From Tachypleus tridentatus (lineage: Eukaryota > Arthropoda > Merostomata > Xiphosura > Limulidae), in contig NC_134834.1 in assembly GCF_004210375.1 (NCBI RefSeq), positions 140,029,009 to 140,093,008 on the forward strand: a stretch of 64,000 nt of DNA, in the 5' to 3' direction. The translations under genes and the position numbers were made by a program. The notes beneath the pieces are model-generated. The model saw only the letters and a program-made list of their open reading frames with translations. It was not told where the DNA came from and did no database searches. This document shows, piece by piece, positions 37,136 through 48,700 of this stretch (positions within the stretch are counted from its first letter, which is position 1; the number at the start of each line of letters is the position of its first letter).

Positions 37136-38839
37136 AGAGTTTCTCACAACATTCGTTGTGGGTTGGTTTTCCAAAATCGACTTCATTAAGTGTACATGTG
37201 TTCTCGTGCTTATTACTATTACCATAAATACTTATCTAAAATTATTTATGGTTCTTTACAGTGCAGCTTAAATTACTCTTTTGTTTGGTGTTACTTACAT
37301 TGTATGATTCATTGGTATTTGTTTATAAGATTAACTTTAGAAAGCTACCCGTCATTAGCTGATCATAATATGGATAGACTATTGATACACTTCACAATTC
37401 ACGTTAATTTTTGTGTCACACTTGACCTCATTGCCCTATGAAACTTTAATATTTATTTCAGTATTTAATGAGCCATATGCATATATTGCTAGAACTGTGT
37501 AGGCAGCAGATTTTAAGATCTAGTCATCTTTGAAGAAAACAGTTTTAGTAATTGCTCTTTATGTACCACAGATGTACTTTACACTTTCTTGTTGGTGAAT
37601 CAGATATTTGCGTTATTTTAACGTTATTAACGTTATTTTTCTAGCCATATTTTTTATAAATATTTAAGGTGTCTTATGAATAGGTAGGAATTAGGTGAAA
37701 TTCAGTGGACGTTAATTAACTGTCTAGCAATATGTCTGTTACTGGAAGTCAGCCAAATTGTCTGTCAAGTGTCTATTAAATAAAATTAATTATTTATCTT
37801 GTAAATTAATTGAAACTTTTCTCTGCCAAAAGAGGTCGCGGTCTATGCCTTGAATAGGAGTTAACTACAAATCATATCACCGTTTATCGGAAGTTCAATA
37901 ATGTAATTTATTTTTCCTTTTAACTGATTATACATTTTGATTATTAGACCAAATTAGTAATTTGACTCTAATATCACAAATGTGTATATCGACAATGTTA
38001 ATTTGTTTTCTGTATGATACAGATATTAGTAGTTTGTTAACCAGTGTTCATGGTTACCAAAATCCGACGATACGTTCAATACTATTGATTTTAAAGCACA
38101 AGTAATCGTTTTGAACAATATTATAAAATATTTTAGATTAAAATTTCAAACCTCAAAACCAGCATTATATTCACAGTTAATAATTTATTTAAATAAAAAT
38201 CAACATAAAATAAGCATCAGATAGATAATACCATTACAAACATGAATATAACAACAACAATAAGCATTGACATGATATTATCTTTGTTCGTACAGTTACG
38301 CAAAAACCGCAAACAAAAACGAGGTAAACATGTTATCACTAGAAGAAAAATGTGCACAAAATTCTTACTCCACATTACCATGCTAATGATGGGGTTTGTG
38401 ATGCTAACATTGTAAATAAATGTAAATAAAAACTATTATTATTAGTTGGTAAAAATAATTCTAACAAATTTTCTCACTCCTTAGTTAAGCATTACGAAAG
38501 ATGTCTATTTATGGTTGTACGTAACTACTTGAGCGGCCGCTTTCGCTGTAGATGGAGTTCAAAAATAGTTTTATAAACTATTCTCGACTTGTCTTTACAT
38601 CCTAAAATACACAAGCGATAAATATAGAGAGCACGGCTAATCCGACAAATCAGCAAGGCATTGTTCAGTGTCTCAAGGGAACAAAATATAAAATTAAATA
38701 TTTCTCCGTAGAAATGTCCTTAGGTACTAGCACATTATCGTTGTAATAAATGAAATGTACAGCTGACTTTGTTTTCCTTAATTTTGCAATTATGGCGTTT
38801 CACAAAATTTCGACGACTTCAACTGTTATCTATATGGTA
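37136..38839. other. AT-rich DNA, no gene seen
   Basis: No exon or repeat recognised up to the next Tc1-like element. Confidence 0.5.
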
Positions 38840-40451
38840 CATTCATGTGAAAAACATAGGACACCTTATGAAAGCCTGAGTATTTTTGTAACATTTTTTG
38901 GATATATAAATATTTAATCTCAACTTTAACAATACTGGGAGATTATAGGAATATAACTAAACAATTAAAACTGAAGAAGAGACTTTTCAAGATGTTCTGT
39001 AAATGTAATTCTACAAAAATGCATATTCTAACTGAGGAAAAAGTTAGGACACCCCTACATTTATTCCCACTTAAAATGGCTCAACTCACACACAAGTGTA
39101 TCACACCAGGTGTACATGATTAGAAGATCGTTACTCAACATTTTGAATGAAGCTTGCCCTATTTAAACCTCAGACATTTAGTTTGGTGTGCTCCTGACTG
39201 TTGAAGTGAGAGTGAGCACCATGGTGAGAGCAAAAGAGCTGTCTGAGGCCTTCAGAAAGAAAATTGTAGCAGCTTGGATCTGATAAGGGATTTAAAAAGA
39301 TCCCAAAAGATTTTGAAATCAGCCATTCCACTGTCCGGAAAATATTCAACAAGTGGAGGGCTTTCAAAACAACTGCCAATATGCCAAGGTCTGGTCGTCC
39401 AAGCAAGTTCACCCCGAGAGCAGACCGCAAGATGCTAAAAGAGGTCTCCAAACACCCTAACATGTCAATCACGGGACCTACAGCAGGCTCTGGCTACTGT
39501 TGATGTGAAAGTGTATGCTTCTACAATCAGAAAGTGACTGCACAAGTTTAACTTGCATGGGAGGTGTGCAAGGAGGAAACCTTTGCTCTCTAAGAGAAAC
39601 ATCAAGATGAGACTGAAGTTTGCAAGAGAGAATGTAGACAAAGACCAGGACTTCTGGAATAATGTTCAGATAAGTCCAAAATTGAATTATTTGAACACAA
39701 GAACGGAGGACATATTTGGCGTAAACCAAATACAGCATTCCAGGAAAAGAACCTCATACCAACTGTGAAGAATGGAGGTAGAAGTGTCATGGTTTGGGAC
39801 TGCTTTGCTGCAGCAGAACCAGAACAGCTCACAATCATAGTATCCACCATGAATTCCACTGTGTATCAGAGGGTGCTTGAGAATCACGTGAAACCATCTG
39901 TACGAAAATTATAGCTGAAGCGGAACTGGACCCTGCAACACGACAATGACTCATACCAGTAAATCCACCAAGGACTGGCTGAAAACTAAGAAATGTAGAG
40001 TCCAGGAATGGCCGAGTTAAAGCCCAGATCTTAATCCCATTGAGATGCTGTGGGGTGACTTGAAAAGGGCTGTAGATGCAAGAAACCCCTCAAACATCTC
40101 ACAGCTGACAGAATTCTGCATTGAAGAGTAGGGCAAACTTTCTTCAGACCACTGTCAGAGACTGGTAGACAGATACAAGAAGCATCTCACTGCAATTATT
40201 TCAGCCAAAGCGAGTAACACTAGCTGTTTGGGGGTAGGGTGTCCTAACTTTTTCCTCAGTTAGAATATGCATTTTTGTAGAATTACATTTTGCAGAACAT
40301 CTTGAAAAGTCTTTTCTTCAGTTTTAATTATTTAGTTATATTCCTATAATCTCTCAATATTGTTAAAATTGAGATTAAATATCTATATATCCAAAAATGT
40401 TAGAAAAATACACAGGCTTTCATAGGGTGTCCTAACTTTTTCACATAACTC
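38840..40451 (+). mobile_element. Tc1-like transposon with long IR/DR-type ends
   Basis: About 1.61 kb flanked by TA (38838-38839, 40452-40453). Inverted repeats are about 220 bp (38840-39057 against 40232-40451). Each carries the motif ggacaccc twice, once at the outer end (atgtgaaaaa...ggacacc) and once at the inner edge (ctgaggaaaaagttaggaca). This double-site arrangement is known from Sleeping Beauty-like Tc1 elements. The inner transposase is a pseudogene. Confidence 0.93.
39221..40215 (+). pseudogene. Tc1-like transposase, multiply broken
   Basis: Begins ATG at 39221 (MVRAKELSEAFRKKIV), then SHSTVRKIFNKWRAF and RSGRPSKFTPRADRKM (paired-like DNA-binding region). After frame changes: RRKPLLSKRNIKMRLKFARE, TKIELFEHKNGG-like text, TAFQEKNLIPTVKNGG, LQHDNDS around the second catalytic Asp, and a degraded LNPIEMLWGDLKR. 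Many stops and shifts. The sequence resembles Tc1 transposases abundant in fish and frogs, which are known to spread between distant animals. Confidence 0.9.
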
Positions 40452-41478
40452 TACCTTTGCATATACATAATCATCTCGTGCTAGTTTAAAAATAAACAAA
40501 TCACGTATACTGAAACTGCATACAGCATCGTTTAATTACATTGTTAAAAGGTTTCCAAGCAAGATTAAGCAGAACTGACGTTCTACAAAACTTCAGAAAG
40601 AGATCTTTAAACACAGAATTAACTATGCTGAATACTCCGTTGTTTCGCACTATCTTATGACACATTTTTGAACCGAATAGACCCAAAACTAGTGAGATGG
40701 AGTAAAACATGAGAATCATAAATTAACACCAGAGGGATCGTGTGTCTATGCCCTACATTTACAGGGCCGCTACAGTGCAAATGTATTACTTGTATTCTGT
40801 TTTGCAGTTTTGCAGTTTAATGATTATTGCAGCTATAATGTCTTAACCAAGTTACAAACGGTAGTTGATAGACCTACTTATTTAAGTGCTATAATGTAAA
40901 TCATTGTCACATTTGGGGTCTCCTTTCGGGGAATCAGTGTAGGTGTTTTAGCAAAATACTCAGGTTCCTAAATCCTTTGTGGTTGGGTAAAAGGTGTATC
41001 TTTGTGCAAAACATGGAGCCAAGGCGATTCGTTTGGTAGCATTTTGAAGTTGGTGAGTAAGGCAGTTAGAAGAATATTTCTCGTTCTCTGTGAAATCCCC
41101 GGGTTCCTCAAGGGGAGTGGCAAAAATTTCACCTTTCCTCAAATTTCGGGACTGAGACGATTCGTTTGGTACCACTTGGAAGTCAGCGGGACCAGCGGTT
41201 TAGGAGGAGATAGATTACACACACACAGAGACACCAAAACTTATTATGTAAATATACTTTAGCGCATGTCTTAATATTTCGAGTTTATATCGTTTGAAGT
41301 TATCACATTTTAGAACGTGACAGTTCAGACGATAGATAGCAATAAATATTATTTGTTTAAGGAAAATGTTTCTCATAGAAAAAAAGATGAAAATTTTATA
41401 AATGTAAGATGAGATTTTGATCATCTCTGTTTTCTATAACTTAATAACATACTTCAGGATGTTTTTATACACCAACTG
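40452..41478. other. Unassigned DNA with a short internal duplication
   Basis: The phrase cgattcgtttggtagcattt near 41026 recurs, changed, near 41159 (cgattcgtttggtaccactt), about 133 bp apart, followed by an (ac)n run at 41217. The style resembles 3' ends of some LINEs (RTE-like), but I cannot name a family. Confidence 0.35.
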
Positions 41479-43930
41479 GTGATGAATCCTCCAAGGGAGA
41501 AAGCTATATTAGATTTAATAGCATCCAATATGAATATGACAGACACAGTTATAGTTGGTGAGCATTTAAGTACAAGTGACTATTGTTCTATTATGTTATG
41601 GTCAAGTGTGTTAAGGCGATCGACTCGTAATCCGAAGGTCGCGGGTTCGAATCCCGGTCGCACTAAATATGATCGCCCTTTCAGCCGTAGGGACGTTAAA
41701 ATGTGAGAGTTAATCCCACTATTCGTTGGTAAAAGAGTAGCCCAAGAGTTGGCGGTGGGTGGTGATGACTAGCTGCCTTCCCTCTAGTCTTGCACTGCTA
41801 AATTAGAGACTAACACAGATAGCTTTGTGCGAAATTCAAAACAAACGAACAAACAGCTATTATGTTTGGAATTTTATTACATGTCGAATTTTAGGGAAAA
41901 TAGTATCGTGATTCCGAGTTTCAAGAATGCCAATTTCGATGCAGGAATACATGAACGGACTTCTGTAGATTAAACTATGAGTAAGAAGAGGATCTTGAAC
42001 AATATTTTGAGGAAATGTTATATTCATATAAAACGTACATATCCCCCACAAAAGAAGGGCAGTTGAACATAATAAGCCAATATGGTTTAGTAAATGTTTA
42101 GGAGATCATATAAGGGATAAACATAATAAATTCAAGAAATATAAATTTACTGGAAATCAAGGGCTTAGAGAACTCTAGAAAGTCAAGAGAGCTAGTTAAA
42201 AGGGAAAAACTGTATATTGAAGAGAGTTGACTGTTAGACTTAAATTAAACAATTAGGAATTCTTTAGGTGTATGATGGATAAGAAAAATGTTTTGACAAG
42301 GATTGGGGTTTCTTACAAATATTAGTGGGTAGCTGACCTTGGAGATTATGGATTGGTAAACTTATTAAATCATATGTTCTTTAGTTTTTACAAAGGAAGA
42401 AACAAGTATTATGCCATAACCACAACACTTAATGTACGAAGAATATATTGATATCAAAGTTATTAATTTAAATACTGAAACTGTAAGAAAAAAAATGAAA
42501 CTTAAAAAATCTTAAATTCCCTGACCAGAAAAAAAAGTATCTTACAGTTTTAAAGGAACTGAAAAATTTGGTTTGTGAACCTCTAGATAATATTTTTATA
42601 GGTTATTTGACAGTGGAAGAGTATTAGAAGATTGGAAGTTGGCTAATATTAAATAATATTTAAAGGAGTTGATAGGCATAGTACAAGTAACTATAAACCA
42701 TTAGTCATGTTGTTGGAAACGTTTGAAGAGAGTGATTAAAAATGTACTGCAGACTCACTTTAATATTGTGTCAAAGAATCAGCTTGATTTCAGTAAGGGA
42801 TAGTCTTGTTTAACAAATCTTTTAACATTCTTTGAGGATGTTACTGCAAGAGTTGATGAAGGAAATGTTGTGGATCCGATTTCCCTTAATTTTTCAGAAA
42901 TTGTTTGATAAGGTGCCTCACAAAAGACTTGTTACAAAAAGTAAATCTGTGGGTGTGGGGAAATGTTATTAAATTGGATAAAAATTTCTCGTAGAGCGTA
43001 AAATAAATTTATATTTTATTGGATCACAATTACAAACTGTGTGCCAGGGCTTTGTGCTAGGTACTCTGCTGTTTGTGACTGATATTAATGATATTGACTC
43101 TGGAATGACTAATAAAGTTTTGAGGTTTGCACACATTTTACGAGTGGCTATCTGTATCAAAGATGCTGCAGATTTACAGGGAAATTTAATCATTTGGTTC
43201 ATTGAGTCAATATGTGACATGATTTTTAACTATCAAAATGTAAGGTGATGCATGTAGGCTTTCACAATTCAAATTACTCTCACAATTTAAGTGAAAATAC
43301 ATTAAATACTGCAGTTGAAGAAACGGTTATTGATATTGTGAATAAAAAATCACTTATGTCGTCTAAACAATGTATTGTATCTTGCAAAAGTGCTAATAGG
43401 ATTGTGGGTAGCATGTATAGAAATGTTGAATAGCAGACAAGGGAATTATTGTTTCACTATATAGATATATTGTAAGGTCTCATTTAGCGTACTGTGTACA
43501 GTTTTTGGCTCTCTTCCTCAAGAAGGATATTAAATTGTTGAAGAAGAGCCACTAGGATGACACTTGGGATGGTTGAATTGTTCTGGGAAGAGAAACTGAA
43601 ATCTCTAAACTTGTTTTTTTCTGGAGAAGAGAAGGATCAAAGGAGATTTGATTGAGGCAGTTAAGATTACTAAGAAAAATGATAATATTATCCACCAAAC
43701 CTTTTCGCGTTTAACAGTGAAAAAATTGGACAAGAAATCATAACTATAAATTTTGGCTGCACAGGAATCATATGCAGTTTAGACAGCATTACTTTTCAAA
43801 CAGGCTGGTTGAGATTTTGTAATGAGCTGCCTTCAAGGGGAGTGGAGGCAGAATATTTAATCGAGTTGAAGAAAAGATTGAATGAATACGAGTAGTAAGG
43901 GATGGTTATAGTTGGGAGCTGCAAGGGACA
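41479..43930 (+). pseudogene. CR1-like LINE (endonuclease end to RT end), decayed
   Basis: Begins with the end of an AP endonuclease domain (PPREKAILDLIASN, VGEHLSTSDYCSI), is interrupted by a SINE at 41594-41854, and resumes with PSFKNANFDA-like text. RT blocks follow in order: YKPLVMLLETFEE near 42700, a KVPHK block near 42910, CQGFVLGTLLFV and INDID near 43040-43100, MHVGFHNSNY near 43250, and at the end NELPSRGVEA with KKRLNEYE near 43830-43890. The catalytic FADD motif reads RFAHILRV, so the enzyme core is destroyed. Dozens of stops. About 2.2 kb of LINE excluding the SINE. Confidence 0.9.
41594..41854 (+). repeat. SINE family A inside the LINE relic
   Basis: Head tatggtcaagtgtgttaagg, well preserved boxes (gggttcgaatcccggtcgc), body, and a slightly shortened tail (gacggctagcg lost) ending acaaacgaacaaac. 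It dates after the LINE insertion. Confidence 0.93.
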
Positions 43931-44064
43931 CCTTGTGGATTAATAAGTTTCTTTTCGTCACTTTAACAATGATATATTTATTATTTATTACGATTTAATA
44001 ATATCTATCATTATATATCTATAGCTTTAACACAAAATAAATTAACAATATAGCATTTATACTA

Positions 44065-44971
44065 TTCGAGGTCTGTTCAAAAAATACGCGGACTGACGTC
44101 ATAAAACAAAATGTACTTTATTTAGAAGTTATAGGTCTGGACCCCTTCAAAGTACTCTCCTCCCCAACGCACACAGTTATTCAAACGGTGTTTCCATTTG
44201 TTGAAACAGTCCTGGTACGCTTCTTTTGTAATGTCCTCCAGCTCCTTCGTCGCATTTGCCTTAATCTCAAGAATCGTCTCAAATTTTCTTCCTTTCAAGG
44301 GTCTTTTGAGCTTGGGGAACAAGAAAAAATTGCAAGGAGCAAGGTCAGGTGAGTAGGGGGGTGGGGACGAACAGTGATCGAGTGTTTGGCCAAAAACTCA
44401 AAAGTTCTGAGGGCTTAATTTCGCAGCAACGCGGTGCATCTTCAATTTTTCGGTCAAAATCTCGTAACAAGATCCAACTGATATCCCACACTCTTAAGCA
44501 AGCTCCCTGACAGTCAGACGTCGAGTTGCCCGCACCAGAGTGTTGATTTTGTCGACGTGTGGGTCGTCAGTTGACGTGGAAGGACGTCCAAGACGCTCAT
44601 CATCTTCAATGGATTGTCGACCATCCTTAAAACGTTCATGCCACTTGAAACATGCCGTACGCTTCAAAGCAACATCACCGTAAGCCGTGTTAAGCATAGC
44701 AAAAGTTTTAGTCGCAGATTTTCCAAGTTTAACACAAAATTTCACAGCAAGTCGTTGCTCCTTCAGGTCATTCATTCTGATATCCGCCAAACGAAAAAAT
44801 CGCACTTCACTTAAAACCCCGTAGCTAATACACAAATAAAGATATCTGCAATCGGAAAATGGCGTCGTAATCAGCTGATCTGTGCGAACCTAGCGACACC
44901 AAGCGGATTCCCCTGAAACCAACTGGAGCCGCGCAATTCAAACAGTCCGCGCATTTTTTAAACAGCCCTCG
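44065..44971 (-). mobile_element. Mariner element with central deletion
   Basis: About 907 bp. Ends: left cgaggtctgttcaaaaaata, right (reversed) cgagggctgtttaaaaaatg, each continuing into gcggactg; TA at the right end. A normal mariner of this type would be about 1.3 kb. The missing centre includes most of the catalytic domain. Confidence 0.88.
44122..44775 (-). pseudogene. Mariner transposase, catalytic centre deleted
   Basis: Starts MNDLKEQRLAVKFCVKLGKS, then the DNA-binding domain with WHERFKDGRQSIEDDERLGR and STDDPHVDKINTLV, a nonsense codon (TAA) after VRELA, and ECGISVGSC. Then it jumps to PPYSPDLAPCNFFLFPKLKR and ends CVRWGGEYFEGVQTYNF with TAA at 44122. The segment with the first two catalytic Asp residues is gone. 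Confidence 0.92.
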
Positions 44972-45546
44972 TATGTTACATATATTAAGGTTATTATGCT
45001 ATTACTAGGTCAGTTGTATCCAATTTTCAAGCATAAAATAAAGAGCACATTTGATTAATACGCTATCATTTTCCAAAGACAACTCATTAGTTACAATACA
45101 GAAAATGATCGCACTATAAAAAAAAACTTTCATATAAAACGTATGTCCGTAAGACAATAATAAATAAATTAAATAAATCTTACTTACCATTATTAGATAA
45201 TTACTTTGAAATTGTTCTGAATGTGAAATTTTGCTAAATGTTTTAAAAAACTAAGTATTTTACTTTTGTGATATAAGAAATATGATTTTTATAATACTTT
45301 TATTGTTCTTTATTAATATGTATTTTCTTACTTTTATTTTATCATTTTGTATATTCTCGAAAGTAGGAATCAAATATAAAAGACCACAAAAGTAATCACA
45401 ACTCCTTTCGTATTTCTATCCATTAATATAACACCCTTACTAGAACAAATAGCAAATCTTAATGCTAGAGTTACATATAGTTTTATCTAATTAAGAACAT
45501 GTTTCACAGGGTTTTGGCAATTTAATAATAATACAAACTTAATTTT
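44972..45546 (-). other. TRPA1-like 3' UTR and downstream AT-rich DNA
   Basis: Directly after the stop codon (reading leftwards) lies unique AT-rich sequence with possible poly(A) signals at 45309-45338. Nothing else is recognised before the mariner at 44971. Confidence 0.5.
45309..45338 (-). terminator. Likely polyadenylation signals of the TRPA1-like gene
   Basis: Two minus-strand AATAAA hexamers (plus-strand TTTATT at 45309-45314 and 45333-45338), about 209 and 233 bases after the stop at 45547. Both lie in an AT-rich stretch with no repeat, a normal distance for a short 3' UTR. In DNA this AT-rich such hexamers are frequent, so the site is only probable. Confidence 0.45.
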
Positions 45547-45703
45547 TCAGAATAAGGAAGTTGGTGAACTGTAGTGGATACTGATACTTGATTCAGAACA
45601 TCCATCACTTGTATCGTTATAGTCTCTGGGTATTTCCATTTTCTGCATAATCAAACGCAGGAGCTGTTGCTGGGTATCTAGTTTTCTTGACATCTTATTT
45701 AGC
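45547..45703 (-). CDS. TRPA1: TRPA1-like terminal exon h: C-terminal coiled segment and stop
   Basis: 157 nt to TGA at 45549-45547, acceptor after a T-run (tttttttag). The first G completes an ATG codon with exon g. It encodes KMSRKLDTQQQLLRLIMQKM, aligning with the TRPA1 C-terminal coiled coil (its QH.L..LI.QKMEI pattern), then a short serine-rich tail ending SPTSLF. The tail is short compared with vertebrate and insect TRPA1. AATAAA hexamers lie about 210-240 bases beyond the stop. Confidence 0.93.
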
Positions 45704-48700
45704 CTAAAAAAATGTCATACAAAATTTCGGTTCTTATTTCTAAAACATTTAGGAACTCGGTTTCTTTGCATTAGTATAAGAGAAAAATAAAAATATTTAA
45801 TTCGCAAAAACGTATTAGGTATTTATAATCACAGGATATTTTTATTCTATTGATGATAAAAACAGTTAACGCTTATTTGTTTGGACCATGAGCTGTTAAC
45901 ACATTCATTTTACATAATTATAGCCAAATATAAAAAATACACATTTTTTACATGTTCTATAATTTACATAGTTTAGATTTAATTTACATATTTTACATTT
46001 TTCTTACTAGAATTTACTTTTGTGCAAATACGTATTCAAATTTATTTCATTTCCTTTATCAATCTATGACAGGCTATTTTATAAAAAAAAAAAACACACA
46101 TACGTGATTTTATTTCGATGATGATCATTAAACCAAGAAGTTACAGCACGTGGGAAAGCACCAGCAGAAGGTGTGCTTCTAACTTTAGAACAATAAGTTA
46201 GAATCTCATTCAGGAACATACACATACACAATTTATGATGATGTGCTATTAGATTTGTTACAAATAAGTCAAAGTATTCTTGTGCATCAGAAAGCACCCT
46301 AAAATTGTGTTATTTTCGAAGCACTATATCGTAAGCAACAAGTTAACACAGAGCATGTAGAACGAACACAAAATTAATGCAGTGCCTATAGAATAAACAA
46401 GAAATTTGTCTAATGAATTTAGAATAAAGAAGAAATTAATACAGTGCATTCAGAAAAACAACGAGTCAATACAGTGCATGTGAAAGAACAGCAGTGAATA
46501 TAATGCATGTAAAATAAACAAGTTAATACAGTACATTTAAATAAGCAACTAGTTAAAACAGTGCATCTGGAATAAACAACAAGTGAATATATTGCACGTG
46601 GAATAAACAATAAGTTAATACAGTGTATTCTACATGCACTGTGTTAACTTGTTGTTTAATGCATGTGCAATACACTGTATTAACTTATTGTTTATTCCAC
46701 GTGCAATATATTCACTTGTTGTTTATTCCAGATGCACTGTTTTAACTAGTTGCTTATTTAAATGTACTGTATTAACTTGTTTATTTTACATGCATTATAT
46801 TCACTGCTGTTCTTTCACATGCACTGTACAAGTTAATACAGTGCATGTGGAATAAACATGAAATTAATGGAATAAACAATGAGTTCGTACAGTGCATGTA
46901 GAATAAGCAACAACTTAATACAGTACATGTGAAATGAACAAGTTATTACAGTGCATGTAGAATAAACATGAAATTAATAGAATGGATGTGAAATAAACAG
47001 GAAGTGACGTTTCAAATGAGGATTAATTAACACGTCAAAATGAAAATATAGTACGACTCCCTGTATAAAACCTTAATGTTATATCTCAGTGTTTCTGCGA
47101 CGAATGTGATAAATATAGACGTCTATGTGCACGAGATATACGTTTCAAAACAATGAGTACATATATACAAATATCCCTCAGATCTAGGAACAAGTCAGAT
47201 GTCTTTAGTCATGCAGCTTCAACTTTGCTCATGGCAACAAGACAGTGTTTTATTTATACATCACACCATATATGGCATATCTGGTTATGTCTAGACAATT
47301 ACATAGTACTTTTTTCATTACTTATGGCCCTCCATGACATAAGTTCATTCTGGAATCGTTTATTTATCGACTGTGACATCTACTCAGCTGGAATAGTGAG
47401 ATTGGTTATTTCTGGACACAATTGTAATTCGCTTGAAAGTTTGTTTTTATTTACGTATCAGTAAGTCAACTAATTTTGATCAAATATATTATTACAAATA
47501 TACAAGAACCACAATTAATTTTAAGAGACTGATATCTAAAGATGGTACGTGCATCTGCAGATGGTGATTTTTCCAATTTTATTTTAAATATTCTCTTTCA
47601 CTGTTATTTATCTATACTGACTAACATTTGAAGTAAAATATATGAGACTAACTCAGTATAGTAAAACTTGTTACATATAAAAACATAAAACAATACAAAC
47701 TCTAATACGTTGCTCTCTGATAATATCAATAATCGTTAAGAACTTAAGGCTATGTATGCTGAAAACTAATTTTACCCTCTCAGCTAAGTCGCAGGTATAT
47801 TAGAAAAGCTAGTTTACTGAAGGAAGTTTAAATTAACTATTATATTAATACTGTGTTGCAAGGAGTAGTAATGAGAAACGCACATTGGGATACAGAATTA
47901 ACAAACACTATGTGAAAGCTTTGTTATTTAGTAATGTTTCACGTAGGGACCCTTAGATAGGCTTAGCTGTTTTACATGAACGTTTCATTTAGGGCCCGGC
48001 ATGGCCAGGTGGGTTAAGGCGTTCGAATCGTAATGTGAGGGTCGCGAGTTCGAATCCAAGTCGCACCAAACATGCTCCCCCTTTCAGTTATAATGTGATG
48101 GTCAATCCCATTATTCGTTGGTAAAAGTATAGCTCAAGAGTTAGCGGTGGGTGGTGATGACAAGCTTCCTTTCTTCCTTCCTTTTACACTGCTAAATTAG
48201 GGACGGCTAGCGCAGATAGCCCTTGAGTAGCTTTGTGCGATATTCAAACCAAACGTTTCATTTATAAGTATCTTAAAAATGAACAAGTTTTACTAAGCCT
48301 CTAATTGCGGAATAATCTGATTAATTTACAATATAAATTTTTCTTGAATTAAATTTTAATTAAATCAAAATCTTGCTTCTCTAAAATAGTACAATAGTAT
48401 ACTTACATGACTCTCTGTTGGTCCAAGTTTTCAACGTAACTCACTGAATTATTTTGTAAGCAGCTGCTGAACCTTCTCACCCCTGTTTGTCTCCAAGGGA
48501 TTACAAAACAGCTCTGAAGCGTTGACCACTAAAGTACAAAAATTCAGTAAAACACTTTACGCTGATATTACATAAAATTCATAAATTAAATTTTATTTAT
48601 TCACATAAGTTGCTTGTTAGTGTGACAGTTATACTTCAAATCGTATATTGCTTATGAATTTTAAACATTTTAGTCAGGTTAAGATACCACCAGATCTTCA

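Noticed and set aside
46104..46298. Firm call of a Ro60/TROVE exon
   Set aside because: Only one short motif resembles the family and no neighbouring exon continues it; kept as an unassigned exon candidate.
46419..46855. Open frames on both strands with repeating cysteine-rich text
   Set aside because: They are mirror readings of the inverted minisatellite and give nearly the same peptide from both arms.
47153..47464. 103-codon plus-strand open frame
   Set aside because: No domain, no splice context, antisense to the TRPA1-like gene in an intron; expected by chance.
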